The notes: generated by a model from the sequence alone, not told the origin. A DNA stretch of 64,000 bases from Phycisphaera sp. (GCA_016124975.1 WGMP01000023.1:57996-121995); one strand, 5' to 3'; positions 1 to 8,884 are shown, counted from the first letter of the stretch. Translations and numbers: made by a program.

Positions 1-5
1 CGACT

Positions 6-43
6 GACCTGAGGGCTGAGGCTTTGCCTCAGGTCCTCAGGTC
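6..43. repeat. Short inverted repeat near window edge
   Basis: The nine-base arm GACCTGAGG (6-14) is the reverse complement of CCTCAGGTC, which occurs twice downstream (27-35 and 35-43). An inner CTGAGG/CCTCAG stem (16-21, 27-32) is also possible. It lies about 60 bp beyond the 3' end of the photolyase gene and could act as a transcription end, but no T-run follows on the minus strand. Confidence 0.45.
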
Positions 44-101
44 TTCGCTCGCTTTGGTGCTGCTGGCACGAATGGGCGGCGCGACCCCCGGGCGGCGCGA
101 C

Positions 102-1634
102 TCACCGCCGCTTGCGGCTTCCGTGCTTCTGGTACACAGCCTTCGCGTCGGCGCGCGCTTCGCTCGTCGCGCGCAGGCCGTACAGACGCTCCTGCGCGAA
201 GCGGTACGCCGCGCGGTGTTCGACGATGGGCGCGGGGTAGTCGACGCCGATGCGGCACCGAATCATCTCCTGCAGGAGCGGCGGCATCGTCTCGGGCTCG
301 GCCAGATGCTCGTCGGGCACCGCCGCGAGCTCGGGAACCCATCGGCGGATGAAGGCGCCGCTCGGATCGTGGTCCTCGACCTGCTTGCGCGGCGAGTAGA
401 TCCGCAGCGTGTTGATCCCCGTCGTGCCCGACTGCATCTGGATCTGCGGATAGTGGATCCCCGGCTCATAGTCGAGGAACTGCCGCCCGAGCCACGGCGC
501 GAACGAGCGCCAGTCGAGCCAGAGGTGGTGGCTTGCGAAGCTCACGAGCATGGCACGCATGCGGAAGTTGATCCACCCCGTGGCGACGAGCGCGCGCATG
601 CACGCGTCGACCATCGGGTAGCCCGTGCGTCCTTGCTGCCACGCCGGAAGCCGCGCGGCCGCGATGTCGGCATCGAGCCCGTCGCGCAGCCCCTCGCACG
701 ACCGCGCCATGCACATCGACTCGATCGCAGGCTCGTCCTCGAGCTTCTGGATGAAGTGGCAGTGCCATGAGAGCCGCGAGAGGAAGCTCTTGATCGACCC
801 GCGCCAGAGCGCGACATCCTCGGGCGACAGCCCTTCGGTGGCGACCCGCGCGGGCTCGCCGAGCTGCGCGAGCCGCCGCCGCGCGCCCTGGTACGCGCGC
901 CGCACCGACATCGTTCCCCACGCGAGGTGTGGCGAGAGCCGCGAGCACGACTCCCACGCGAGGACGGGCGAACCCATCGTCTGGCGATACTCGCGGCCGC
1001 GCGCAAGCAGGAAGGAGTTGAGGAGCGCGCCCGCCTCGCGCTCGCCGCCGCGTTGGCGGAGCACCGCGCGCGTGTCGGGGCCGAGGCCAAGTTCGTCGAC
1101 GACCTCCGCCGAGCGCCGCGGGATGCGCGATTCATCGGGCGCGCGAAGGCGCTCGGGCGCCGCGAAGCGCGGCCGCTCCATGTGCGCCTCCCAGCGCGCG
1201 GCCCATCCGTCGCGGCCGGGGTTTGGCCGAAGCACGCCGTGCTGGCGGAACTCGCGGAACGCGATGCCGCGCTTCCTGCACCACCGCGCTACGCGCAGGT
1301 CGCGCGCATAGGTGACGGCGTTCCCCGTCTCCTCATGCGCGAGGAGCGCCGTGATCGGCTCGCGCGCGTGAAGCTCGCCGAGGATGTCGGTGATCTCGCC
1401 GACGCGGTACGCGACCACGCCGCCGCGCGCGCGGATCGCCTCGTCGAGCTCCGCGAGCGACTCGAGGTAGAACCCGAGATGCGACGCATCCGCATCGGGC
1501 GCCTGCCAGACCTCTGGCTCGAACGCAGCGAGCGCGATCATCGGCGTGCCGTCGAGCGCGCACGCCGCCGCCGCATGCGCGAGCGGCGCATGGTCATCGA
1601 GCCTGAGGTCGCGCTTGAGCCACACCACGATCAT
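102..1634 (-). CDS. Deoxyribodipyrimidine photolyase / cryptochrome family protein
   Basis: A 510-residue flavoprotein of the photolyase/cryptochrome family, expected to repair UV-induced pyrimidine dimers with blue light. The N-terminus ([15 protein letters not shown]) is the classic start of the antenna-binding alpha/beta domain. The C-terminal half carries the FAD-binding signatures, including [30 protein letters not shown] and [15 protein letters not shown] chose the ATG at 1634 because the family motif begins there; the open frame runs on to 2006 only because GC-rich DNA has few stops. The substrate class (CPD, 6-4 or cryptochrome) cannot be settled by eye. It lies downstream of a lipoprotein gene on the same strand, 104 bp away. 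Confidence 0.9.
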   Translation of the reverse strand: MIVVWLKRDLRLDDHAPLAHAAAACALDGTPMIALAAFEPEVWQAPDADASHLGFYLESLAELDEAIRARGGVVAYRVGEITDILGELHAREPITALLAHEETGNAVTYARDLRVARWCRKRGIAFREFRQHGVLRPNPGRDGWAARWEAHMERPRFAAPERLRAPDESRIPRRSAEVVDELGLGPDTRAVLRQRGGEREAGALLNSFLLARGREYRQTMGSPVLAWESCSRLSPHLAWGTMSVRRAYQGARRRLAQLGEPARVATEGLSPEDVALWRGSIKSFLSRLSWHCHFIQKLEDEPAIESMCMARSCEGLRDGLDADIAAARLPAWQQGRTGYPMVDACMRALVATGWINFRMRAMLVSFASHHLWLDWRSFAPWLGRQFLDYEPGIHYPQIQMQSGTTGINTLRIYSPRKQVEDHDPSGAFIRRWVPELAAVPDEHLAEPETMPPLLQEMIRCRIGVDYPAPIVEHRAAYRFAQERLYGLRATSEARADAKAVYQKHGSRKRR

Positions 1635-1738
1635 GGCGCACGCTTCGCGTGCGGGGCGCGAACCGATGCGCGCATCGAAGCCGCGTCGCGCTTGCCGTCG
1701 TGCCCGGCTCGTCCCTCGCGCATTCCTCGCTCGTCGCG

Positions 1739-2209
1739 CTACTCGTCGTCCTTCAGCCGCGCCGCATCGAGCTCCCGCTCCGTCGGGATCGCCAGGAACC
1801 CGACGAACGGCGCGTCGGGCGCCGTCTGCACCTGCACGAGACGGATCGGCGTCGGCGGGTAGTAGCGCAGCAGGCCGCCCGGGAAGGGGCCCTCGCCGCG
1901 GACATCCCAGAACTCGCCGAGCGGAATCCGCAGCGTCGCGCCCGGCTCGATCGCCTCGACGCGCCGCAGGTAGCGCTGGTTCAGCCAGAGGTCGACATTC
2001 GCCCACCGCTCCACGGTCGCGTTGACGATGAGCATCTCGTCGCCTTCGTTGAAGACCTGCACCTCGGCCACGCGCTCCTGCGGGAGATACGCGGGATAGG
2101 CGCGCGTCGCCTTCTCAGGCTCGTAGCGCACGGTCTCGCAGCCCGCGAGAAGGGCGGTCGCGGCCAGGGCGACGAGAGCGAAGCGTGGGGCGCGGGTCAT
2201 GAGTCGCAT
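1739..2209 (-). CDS. Small lipoprotein of unknown function
   Basis: A 156-residue protein with an N-terminal hydrophobic stretch and a lipobox ending LLAGC, with Cys24 as the lipidated residue, so an envelope lipoprotein. The rest is rich in beta-strand-like segments and has an aromatic C-terminal part ([14 protein letters not shown]). I do not recognise the family. The ATG at 2209 gives the best signal peptide. No Shine-Dalgarno precedes it; instead a TACATT box ends 6 nt upstream, which fits a leaderless transcript. The photolyase gene follows on the same strand. Confidence 0.75.
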   Translation of the reverse strand: MRLMTRAPRFALVALAATALLAGCETVRYEPEKATRAYPAYLPQERVAEVQVFNEGDEMLIVNATVERWANVDLWLNQRYLRRVEAIEPGATLRIPLGEFWDVRGEGPFPGGLLRYYPPTPIRLVQVQTAPDAPFVGFLAIPTERELDAARLKDDE

Positions 2210-2215
2210 GGCGGC

Positions 2216-2221
2216 AATGTA
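2216..2221 (-). promoter_or_regulatory. Putative -10 box TACATT, leaderless promoter of the lipoprotein gene
   Basis: On the minus strand GCTACATT stands 6 nt before the ATG at 2209, with no Shine-Dalgarno between. It is one of nine similar boxes in the window. No clear -35 is visible. Confidence 0.45.
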
Positions 2222-2262
2222 GCACCGCGAGCGGGAGGACCTCGGCTCCTCGGCCGCGGGGT

Positions 2263-2465
2263 TCACAGCCCCGCCGCCTTCCCGCACATCGCGATGAGTT
2301 CCTGCGCGCGGGCCGCGGTGGGGGCCTCTGCGATGATGCGGGCGATCGGCTCGGTGTTTGAGGCGCGCAGGTGGACCCAGCCGTCCGCGAAGTCGACGCG
2401 GACGCCGTCCGAGTCGTTGATGCGCTCGCCTGCGAAGGCCTGCTTCATGCGCGCAAGCGCGGGCG
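2263..2465 (-). pseudogene. Displaced duplicate of the 3' end of the phosphohexomutase gene
   Basis: This stretch matches 7456-7658 base for base with about eight differences in 203. It encodes the last ~67 residues of the phosphohexomutase, including the phosphate-binding loop RASNTEPIARI and the final KAAGL before a stop. Upstream of 2465 the similarity ends abruptly and no catalytic region is present, so it cannot make an enzyme. The full gene is at 7456-8871. The arrangement (gene end, 5-kb payload, intact gene in the same orientation) looks like an insertion that duplicated, or replaced and displaced, the 3' end of the gene. Confidence 0.85.
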
Positions 2466-2509
2466 ACGGTAGGTCGGAGCCGCGTTCTCGCGGCGAGCGT
2501 GCCTTGCGG

Positions 2510-2863
2510 CGTACTCGCGGGACCCGGGCCGCTCGTACCCTGGCGCGAACGCGGGCGCTTGGCTGCTCGCGGCCGGGCAGCGCGTGAATCGTCACGTGAA
2601 GGAACGGGAAGGACAAGAATATCAAAAATGGCATCGCGATCACTTGCGAAAATGCGGGGGGGGCTACATTGCAGTCGCAAAGGCCGTGCGCGATGCGTGC
2701 GTCATGCGTCGCGGTGCGTGTTTGAGTGGATGGCTTGATCGCCCGAGCGGCCGGCTTGGGCTTCGGCGAGAGACTGGAAGCCAACGCGAAGGGAAGACCC
2801 ATGAGAAGCTTCGGAAGCGCGTCGTGGTGCGTGGTCGCGGGACTCTGCGTGGCGGCGCACGGC
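2510..2863 (+). repeat. Promoter/leader cassette, copy 1 (pairs with 6512-6871)
   Basis: Positions 2664-2863 match 6672-6871 with about five differences in 200. The shared part holds a TACATT box, a ~130-nt untranslated stretch, a Shine-Dalgarno (GAAGGGAAG) and the first ~21 codons of a signal-peptide-like leader starting at ATG 2801. A weaker match precedes it (2510-2597 with 6512-6598), and the 70 bp between has diverged. The sequence after the leader differs completely between copies. This is the largest non-coding part of the 591-bp stretch before the next gene start I trust. Confidence 0.85.
2644..2670 (+). promoter_or_regulatory. Putative promoter in leader cassette copy 1
   Basis: TTGCGA (2644-2649) and TACATT (2665-2670) are separated by 15 nt and a G-run. 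In copy 2 the same boxes (TTGCAA 6647-6652, TACATT 6673-6678) are 20 nt apart. The TACATT box is invariant and resembles the -10 boxes elsewhere in the window; the -35 assignment is weak because its spacing varies. Confidence 0.3.
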
Positions 2864-3058
2864 ATGCTCGGCATGGACGGGCAGGACTCGGGGCCGTCGG
2901 TGACGAAGCCCGGGCACCGCAAGCCCACGCTCGGGCGGTCCGTGCTTCCCGAATGCCGGCTTCGCAAGGGTTGTACGGGACCCAAGTCGGGAACGCGCGC
3001 ATCGATCAGCTGGTTGCGCGCCCGCCGACGCTGGGAAGCCTGGGAGGAGGAGCGCGCG

Positions 3059-4324
3059 ATGCGAGTTCCTGGAGCGCGTTGGCTGCGAGCGGGCGCAAAG
3101 CTCGCGCGCGCCTTCCTGGTCGCGGTGGGTGCGGGCGGCGCGTCCGTGGCAGCCGCACAGGAAACGCTTGATGCGTCGCGGCTGGTGCGGGTCGCGTTGA
3201 CGGATTCCGAGGATGCAGTGGGCGCGTTGGTCGCGGTCTCGGAAGTCGCCATTGAGCTCGAAGGCTGGCGATACAAGGCGTTGTATCGCGGCGCTGGCGG
3301 CGAGGTCGATGTCATCGGATTCCTCGCGGTCCGTACAGCGGTCTCCCAATCGCCCGCCTCGATCGAATGCGTGTGGTATTGCGCCCCTGCGGCTTCCGGG
3401 GGCGAGTGGATCAGCGAGGCGTTTCCCGACATGCCTCCACAAGTCGCTGCCGCGATCCTGAAGGCTCGGTACGCCGTGCCCGACATCCAGGACGAACTTT
3501 GGGAAGTCGGCACGCTGCCCTCCGCGGCGGACCTCCCGTCTTCGATGATGGGGGTAGAGCCGCTCAGCGACGGCCTCCTCGCCGGTGATTCGCTTTCGGA
3601 GTTGCTTGCGCCGCTCGCACCTGACTCGAAGTCGATCATGCTCTCGGCCCTGGCGGGGATCGGCTATCCCGCAGTCGACGCAAAGCCGCAGTCCGTGGGT
3701 GATTCCGAGCGATTCCACATGCTCGAGGTCCTGCGTTCCGTGTTCTCGAACTGGATGTCGACTTGGGTGCCGATGACCGGTGCCGACCACCTTCTCGTGC
3801 AGGCGCCTGCTCCTCGATCACTCGACATCGCCGCGCTTGCCGGGCTGTGGAGCGGCCCTGTGGCGACGGGCTGCCCGCCCGCCTACTACGGACCATGGGA
3901 ACCGGTCGCCGACGAACCGTGTGGATGTAGCACCATGGGACCGCGCAGGCACTGCGTGCAGGTGTCGTTCGGGGGAAGCGCCGAGATCGAGATCACCGTG
4001 CCATGGCCTCCGCCGAGTGGGTCCCGCGTGAAGGTTCACGGCTCGGCGAACGCCACTGCGGCGGTCCAGGTCTGTGCGTGGCGGCGGCAGTGCAGGTCGA
4101 TGATGCATCGGCTCTTCACGCAGCATGTGCCTCCCGATTGCGCTCCGATCGAGCGATCCGAGTTTCGAAACTTCACGCTCGAGAGGTGGGAGTGGTGGCC
4201 GCCAGAGGTCAACCCGACGTGTGCGGAGATGCAGTCGTGCGTCGATGAGCCAATGAGTCTTCCGCCGGACGACGAGCCCTGTGGCATGGGAGATCCAGTG
4301 ATTCCATGGCCGCCGCAGCCATGA
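3059..4324 (+). CDS. Secreted protein of unknown function with Cys-rich C-terminus
   Basis: A 421-residue protein with a signal peptide (hydrophobic LARAFLVAVGAGGASVAAAQ, likely cut after AAAQ), so exported. I recognise no domain. The last ~150 residues hold about eleven cysteines and several proline/tryptophan clusters, suggesting a disulfide-bonded extracellular fold. I chose ATG 3059 because GGGAGGAGG stands about 10 nt upstream. The frame is also open back to ATG 2801, where the duplicated leader peptide begins, so a longer product with two hydrophobic leaders cannot be excluded. It is first of three consecutive secreted proteins. Confidence 0.65.
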   Translation: MRVPGARWLRAGAKLARAFLVAVGAGGASVAAAQETLDASRLVRVALTDSEDAVGALVAVSEVAIELEGWRYKALYRGAGGEVDVIGFLAVRTAVSQSPASIECVWYCAPAASGGEWISEAFPDMPPQVAAAILKARYAVPDIQDELWEVGTLPSAADLPSSMMGVEPLSDGLLAGDSLSELLAPLAPDSKSIMLSALAGIGYPAVDAKPQSVGDSERFHMLEVLRSVFSNWMSTWVPMTGADHLLVQAPAPRSLDIAALAGLWSGPVATGCPPAYYGPWEPVADEPCGCSTMGPRRHCVQVSFGGSAEIEITVPWPPPSGSRVKVHGSANATAAVQVCAWRRQCRSMMHRLFTQHVPPDCAPIERSEFRNFTLERWEWWPPEVNPTCAEMQSCVDEPMSLPPDDEPCGMGDPVIPWPPQP

Positions 4325-4433
4325 AGGTCGCTCGAGTCACGGGGCGCGCGTGGCGCCTCGCATGGGTGTTTCGGGTGCTGGGCATGCTGGATCGGACAAA
4401 CGACTCGAGACGAGTCGACGAAAGGAGGCTGTC

Positions 4434-4973
4434 ATGACGAGTCGTGCAGGCGTCTTGCGGTGTGCGATCGTGGGGTTCTGCGTCGCGGCGAAGATCGCGG
4501 CGGTCGAGATCGGCTCGCCCAGTGCCTCGGTCCTTGCTCCCGCCCGAGCTGCTCCTCCTCCGCTGCCGCTTCCCGATGTCGGCGACGCGATGTCTTGCCT
4601 CAACCTGATCACCCAGGATTCCTGCTGCGCGCCGCAGATCGGGGACGAGATCACCGAGGTCTGCTGCCCAGACATGCCGCGGCCTGACGGCGCGGAGTGG
4701 TGCTGCCCGTGGGCAGTGCATGACTCGATCTGGCGGGCCGCTCGACCGTATACGCGCGGTTGGGCACCGGGGACAGACTTCCCGCTCGATGAGCGCGTCG
4801 CGTGCAGGTGGTGGATTCCGATCTGTGGACTCGCGCCTGGAGTCTGCGAGTACGACGACTTTCCCTCGGGCGAGTCGCTCTGCGACAGCGTGCGCACCCC
4901 GATCGATGGAGCACCGTGCGATGGAGCGGTCGATGGTGTGAGTTCGGCTGACGAGGGTGCGACCGATGCGTGA
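4434..4973 (+). CDS. Small secreted Cys-rich protein of unknown function
   Basis: A 179-residue protein starting at ATG 4434 behind a strong AAAGGAGG. A signal peptide (VLRCAIVGFCVAAKIAAV) is followed by a Pro/Ala linker and a domain with about fourteen cysteines, including three CC pairs, and several tryptophans, as in disulfide-knotted extracellular proteins. No family is recognised. Its stop overlaps the proposed start of the next gene (ATGCGTGA), so the two are probably co-translated. The leader resembles the leaders of its neighbours in length and style but is not a copy. Confidence 0.65.
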   Translation: MTSRAGVLRCAIVGFCVAAKIAAVEIGSPSASVLAPARAAPPPLPLPDVGDAMSCLNLITQDSCCAPQIGDEITEVCCPDMPRPDGAEWCCPWAVHDSIWRAARPYTRGWAPGTDFPLDERVACRWWIPICGLAPGVCEYDDFPSGESLCDSVRTPIDGAPCDGAVDGVSSADEGATDA

Positions 4974-6339
4974 CCATCAGGGCATGCCGACACGCATGAA
5001 GTCGCTGGCCGGGGGAGTCGTGTCCTTTGCCGCAGCGTCGATATGGGCGCTGGCCGCACATGATGCATCGGGATCGACACGGGTGCTTCAGGCGCTACAG
5101 GACGCTGCGAGAGAGTTGCGGCCTGCGACGAACTGGACGAGTGGCTATCCATCGCGCCTCTCGCGTGAAGACATCGCATTGTGCGGTTGGATTCACCGAT
5201 GGCCCGATGCCCTCGAGGAAACGGCGATGCAGCTCGTCGAGGAGCCGGACATGGTGGCCGATCCTGCGCTCGCCGCGCGACTGGCGGAGATCGAGTCTCG
5301 TCTTCAGTCGGCTCTCGGCGATGGAACGGAGGGAGACCCGATCGTGCGAGCCGACTCGCGTGCCAGCGCGTTCCGAGAACGCGAGGAGCTCGCCGACCGA
5401 ATGCTCGGGAGAGAATTGGAGCTGTTGCGTGCGGCGTTGCTTGGCCGAGGCGTGACGGAGGACGATGTCTTTCTTGCCACGAGCACGCTGCTGGAGGAGC
5501 GTAAGTCGGCCCTAGGACGGGCTTGTGCGCCGCCCCTCGCGGGCGCAGGCGACTGCGACATCCGTCCCACGCTGTTGCGCTGCGTGAATCGAGTCGCGGA
5601 TCCCGAGGCGCGTCTTCGGCTCGATGAACTCGCTGCAGAGACCTTGCCCAACCTCGAGAGCCTTCTCAGGGAGCGAAGGAGGATCGTGCGTCGCGTGGTT
5701 CCGCAGTCGACGGTGCTGTTCGCGCGCATGCGCGCTGCCTCGCCTTCGGAGCGGCAGTCGCTTCGCGAGGCGCGCGAGGCCCTGCGAAGCCCGCTTGCGA
5801 GCATCGAGCGGCGTCTCGTCGAGTCGAGTCTGCTCGTGTTGCAGCGCTTCCAGGAGACGGCGCCGGAGGATCATGCGCGGCGCCTGAGGCAGGAGGTCCT
5901 TGCGGCGATGTTTGGGTCGCTCGCGGATGATCCATGGGATCCCACGGCGCTCGTCGAGGTCGCGCGGGATCGGGCTGCCGCCGACGAGGAACTTGAGGCG
6001 CTCGCCGACGAGATCGCGGCGCTGGCAGACGCACAGCGATCGGAGCGCGAGGATCGGCACCGCGCAGCGCTCGCCGCAGTCGTTCGCCTCTGGCATGAGT
6101 TCGCGCGGTCGATGTCGACAAGCCCGCAGGAGACCACGCGGGCGACGGAAGCGCTTGCCCGCTGGCATGGTGCATCGCGAGCGATGGCCGAGCCGATTGC
6201 TGCAGCGCTTGAACGCGCGCCTATCGACGGCGTCGGTGACGGACTGCGGCGCGCCGTTGCGCAGTGGCGCGAACGAGGCGAGTCGGTGGCCGATTCGCAG
6301 CGGCGATCGCTCCTGCCTGTGAGGACGGCGCCGCGCTGA
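4966..6339 (+). CDS. Exported helical protein of unknown function
   Basis: A protein of about 457 residues. After a hydrophobic leader (GGVVSFAAASIWALAAH) the chain is rich in Arg, Glu, Ala and Leu with heptad-like spacing, so probably long alpha-helices or coiled coils. I recognise no domain. The start is uncertain: ATG 4966 overlaps the previous stop and has GAGGGT 8 nt upstream; ATG 4996 would give a tidier signal peptide (MKSLAGG). It is third of three secreted genes in the patch between the two leader cassettes. Confidence 0.6.
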   Translation: MRDHQGMPTRMKSLAGGVVSFAAASIWALAAHDASGSTRVLQALQDAARELRPATNWTSGYPSRLSREDIALCGWIHRWPDALEETAMQLVEEPDMVADPALAARLAEIESRLQSALGDGTEGDPIVRADSRASAFREREELADRMLGRELELLRAALLGRGVTEDDVFLATSTLLEERKSALGRACAPPLAGAGDCDIRPTLLRCVNRVADPEARLRLDELAAETLPNLESLLRERRRIVRRVVPQSTVLFARMRAASPSERQSLREAREALRSPLASIERRLVESSLLVLQRFQETAPEDHARRLRQEVLAAMFGSLADDPWDPTALVEVARDRAAADEELEALADEIAALADAQRSEREDRHRAALAAVVRLWHEFARSMSTSPQETTRATEALARWHGASRAMAEPIAAALERAPIDGVGDGLRRAVAQWRERGESVADSQRRSLLPVRTAPR

Positions 6340-6511
6340 GCGTGATCGGTGTGGTTCGATCATGGAGAGCGGCCATGGAGTGCGGCCGCATGGTGCGTCG
6401 AGTCAAAGTAGGGGCGCCAAATTCTCGTTGCGCGTGGCCCCGGCCGCGACTCGCGTGCGCGATGGCTCGAGGCCGACGACGGTGGCTTTGTCGAGGTGCG
6501 TGCCGATGACG
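6340..6511. other. Gap between accessory genes, possible gene remnant
   Basis: Together with the leader cassette this forms a ~470-bp gap before ATG 6809. The plus-strand frame through 6421-6600 reads like degraded protein (WLEADDGGFVEVRADDG) but has no start, Shine-Dalgarno or recognised family. It may be the tail of a lost gene. I see no other feature. Confidence 0.3.
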
Positions 6512-6871
6512 GCGTGCTCGCGGGCTCGGGCCGCTCGTGCCATGGTGCGCATGCGGGCGCTCGGCTGCTTGCGGCCGGGCAGCGTATGAAGCGTCACTCC
6601 AATGAAAGTGGAGACACACGCAAATCAAAACTGATGTCTCAAGCACTTGCAAAACGCGGCCGGGGGGTGGCTTACATTGCAGTCGCAAAGGCCGTGCGCG
6701 ATGCGTGCGTCATGCGTCGCGGTGCGTGTTTGAGTGGATGGCTTGATCGCCCGAGCGGCCGGCTTGGGCTTCGGCGAGAGACTGGAAGCCATCGCGAAAG
6801 GAAGACCCATGAAGAGCTTCGGAAGCGCGTCGTGGTGCGTGGTCGCGGAACTCTGCGTGGCGGCGCACGGC
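6512..6871 (+). repeat. Promoter/leader cassette, copy 2 (pairs with 2510-2863)
   Basis: Second copy of the cassette: TACATT at 6673-6678, the same untranslated stretch, the Shine-Dalgarno GAAAGGAAG, and a leader peptide beginning MKSFGSASWCVVAELC at ATG 6809. Identity to copy 1 stops right after the leader's AAHG. The body that follows is an unrelated gene, so the cassette was joined to two different downstream sequences. Confidence 0.85.
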
Positions 6872-7443
6872 CGCTGGCGCTCCCGATTCCCGCGAAGAGC
6901 TGCGCGTGCGTGAAGACGGCGCTGTCGGGCGCCACGCTCGAGCGCGGTGGCTCGACGACCCTCTCGCTCGAGGCGCCCGCGTCGGTTGCGCAGTTCGGCG
7001 GTGACGAGGTCACGCACTGGGTCGCGTTCACAGCGACGGATCCGTCGTCCCCCGAGCCGGTCGAGCTGGTGAAGCTCCCGCTGCGCTTCCGCTCCGCGCG
7101 CGACTGGCGTGCGGCGCCAGGCACGCTCGAGGCGATCGTGCCGGTCGGAGAGCCGTTCGAGCTCGAGGCGTTCGTGCATTCGGCGTCGGGGCTTGAGATC
7201 GGGGACTTCCGCGTCGGATCCTCCACGATCGCCGGGATCGCGGGCCGCGCCGAGCGGATCGGCCCGTCGCTCTGGCGGGTGGCGCTGTCCGGAACGCTCG
7301 ACAGAGTGGGCCTCCACGAGGGATACCTCGAGGTAGAGCCGATCTCCCGCAAGGGTCAGAGATTCAGCTTTCCGCTGGCGCTGCGGGCCGCCGACGGCGC
7401 GCTCGTCGCGCGCGTGCCGCTGGTGGTGTTCCGCGCGCGGTGA
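6809..7443 (+). pseudogene. DUF1573-like exported protein with leader and body in different frames
   Basis: The leader beginning at ATG 6809 reads MKSFGSASWCVVAELCVAAHG and then runs out of frame into a TGA at 6911. The body, from about 6871 to the TGA at 7441-7443, is open in another frame and begins PLALPIPAKSCACVKTAL. A one-base deletion or two-base insertion near 6871 would join them. The SCAC motif followed by LERGGSTTLSL and a beta-rich ~190-residue chain resembles DUF1573 domains, common in exported planctomycete proteins; that assignment is by eye. No ATG lies in the body frame near its beginning, though GTG codons do. It could be a decayed gene, a real GTG-started gene, or an assembly error. 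Confidence 0.55.
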
Positions 7444-7455
7444 GGGCGCCGCGTC

Positions 7456-8871
7456 CTACAACCCCGCCGCCTTCGCGCACATCGCGATGAGTTCCTGCGC
7501 ACGCGCCGCGGTGGGGGCCTCTGCGATGATGCGGGCGATCGGCTCGGTGTTCGACGCGCGCAGATGGACCCAGCCGTCCGCGAAGTCGACGCGGACGCCG
7601 TCCGAGTCGTTGATGCGCTCGCCTGCGAAGGCCTGCTTCATGCGCGCAAGGGCGGGCGCGACCGCTGCGAGGCCGCCGATCGCGGCGAGGTCAAGCTTCG
7701 TCTTGACGATTGAATAGCGCGGCAGCGCGTCGACGATCTTCGAGAGCGGTTCATCGCGGCTTGCGAGAAGGTCGAGGACGAGCGCCATCGCGCTGAGCGA
7801 GTCGCGCACCCAGCAGACCTCGGGCACGATCACGCCGCCGTTGCCTTCGCCGCCGAGGAGGCCCTTCGCGGGCTTGAGCGCGCCGACGACATTCGCCTCG
7901 CCGACCGCGGTGCGGTGGACGACGGCGCCGGGGAACTTCGCCGCGATGTCGTCGATCATGCGCGAAGTCGACAGGTTCGCCGCGAGCGCGAACGGCCCGC
8001 GCAACTCGAGCATGCGCTGCGCCGCGAGCACCAGCGTGTATTCCTCGCCGATGTAGCGGCCGTTCTCGTCGACGATCGCGAGGCGGTCGGCGTCGGGGTC
8101 CTGCGCGAAGCCGCACGCGGCGCGGCCGCCCTCGGCGCGCACCTTCGCGGCGAGTTCGCCGAGGTTCTCCGCGGTCGGCTCGGGCGTATGTCCGAAGATG
8201 CCCGTCATCTCGCCGTAGATGTGGGTGACGCCGCAGCCGAGCGCGTCGAGCATCATGCGGCCGCCCGCGCAGCCCGACGCGTTCACGCTGTCGAGGACGA
8301 CATGGAGCTTCTTCGCGCGGATGCGCGCGGCGGCGCCGCCCTCTCCGCCGAGCACCTCGATCACGCGGTCGACATGGCGCTGCGCGGAGCTCGCGTCGGT
8401 GGTGATCGAGCCGATCTCGAGCGGCTGCGCGAAGGCGATGTCGGCCGCCTTGAACCGCGCGATGATCGCCTCGGCAATCGGCTTCGGCGGCGCGAGGCCG
8501 TCGCCGTCGAGGCACTTGAGGCCGTTCCACTCGATCGGGTTGTGGCTGGCGGTGACCGCCATGCCGCCGTCTGCGCCAAGCGCGCGGATCATGAGCCCGA
8601 CCGTCGGCGTCATCGCCACACCGATGTCGACCACATCGCAGCCGACCGACGCGAGGGCGCCCTGCACGGCGCGCGCGAGCGCCTCGCCGCCGAAGCGTCC
8701 GTCGCGGGCGACGACGAGCCGCGGGCGGCGCCCCGCGACCAGCGTGCGGATGTGCGACCCGAACGCCGCAGCGAAGGTGGCGGCGACGACGGGGGTCATC
8801 GTCTTTCCGACGATGCCGCGGGCGCCTGAGACGGAGAGCATGAGCGGGGCGTCGGCGGGGGCGCTTGACAT
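7456..8871 (-). CDS. Phosphohexomutase (phosphoglucosamine/phosphomannomutase family)
   Basis: A 471-residue alpha-D-phosphohexomutase that would interconvert 1- and 6-phosphates of a hexose or hexosamine for cell-envelope sugar nucleotides. All four active-site loops are visible: the phosphoserine loop TASHNP (Ser109), the metal-binding loop DPDADR, a sugar-binding loop GEGNGG, and the C-terminal phosphate loop RASNTEP. The sugar loop departs from the usual GE-x-SGH, so substrate (GlcN, Man or Glc) is open. Start at ATG 8871 gives the expected length. A TACACT box 7 nt upstream and absence of a Shine-Dalgarno suggest a leaderless mRNA. Its last 203 bp are duplicated at 2263-2465. Confidence 0.88.
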   Translation of the reverse strand: MSSAPADAPLMLSVSGARGIVGKTMTPVVAATFAAAFGSHIRTLVAGRRPRLVVARDGRFGGEALARAVQGALASVGCDVVDIGVAMTPTVGLMIRALGADGGMAVTASHNPIEWNGLKCLDGDGLAPPKPIAEAIIARFKAADIAFAQPLEIGSITTDASSAQRHVDRVIEVLGGEGGAAARIRAKKLHVVLDSVNASGCAGGRMMLDALGCGVTHIYGEMTGIFGHTPEPTAENLGELAAKVRAEGGRAACGFAQDPDADRLAIVDENGRYIGEEYTLVLAAQRMLELRGPFALAANLSTSRMIDDIAAKFPGAVVHRTAVGEANVVGALKPAKGLLGGEGNGGVIVPEVCWVRDSLSAMALVLDLLASRDEPLSKIVDALPRYSIVKTKLDLAAIGGLAAVAPALARMKQAFAGERINDSDGVRVDFADGWVHLRASNTEPIARIIAEAPTAARAQELIAMCAKAAGL

Positions 8872-8878
8872 GCGCGCG

Positions 8879-8884
8879 AGTGTA
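8879..8884 (-). promoter_or_regulatory. Putative -10 box TACACT, leaderless promoter of the phosphohexomutase gene
   Basis: Minus-strand CCTACACT ends 7 nt before the ATG at 8871, with no Shine-Dalgarno. It sits back to back with the box of the next gene (8920-8925) in a 65-bp divergent gap. Confidence 0.5.

Noticed and set aside
2664..2678. Sigma-54 promoter (GG-N10-GC) in the leader cassette
   Set aside because: Copy 1 can be read with GG-N10-GC only because of its G-run; copy 2 lacks GG at that spacing, so the motif is not conserved.
2801..3058. ATG 2801 as start of the first accessory gene
   Set aside because: The frame is open, but the stretch between leader and ATG 3059 reads like translated non-coding DNA, and 3059 has its own strong Shine-Dalgarno and signal peptide. 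Kept as an alternative.
6809..6913. A separate 34-residue small secreted peptide
   Set aside because: The leader alone gives MKSFGSASWCVVAELCVAAHG plus 13 residues with no body; more likely a frameshifted start of the downstream gene.
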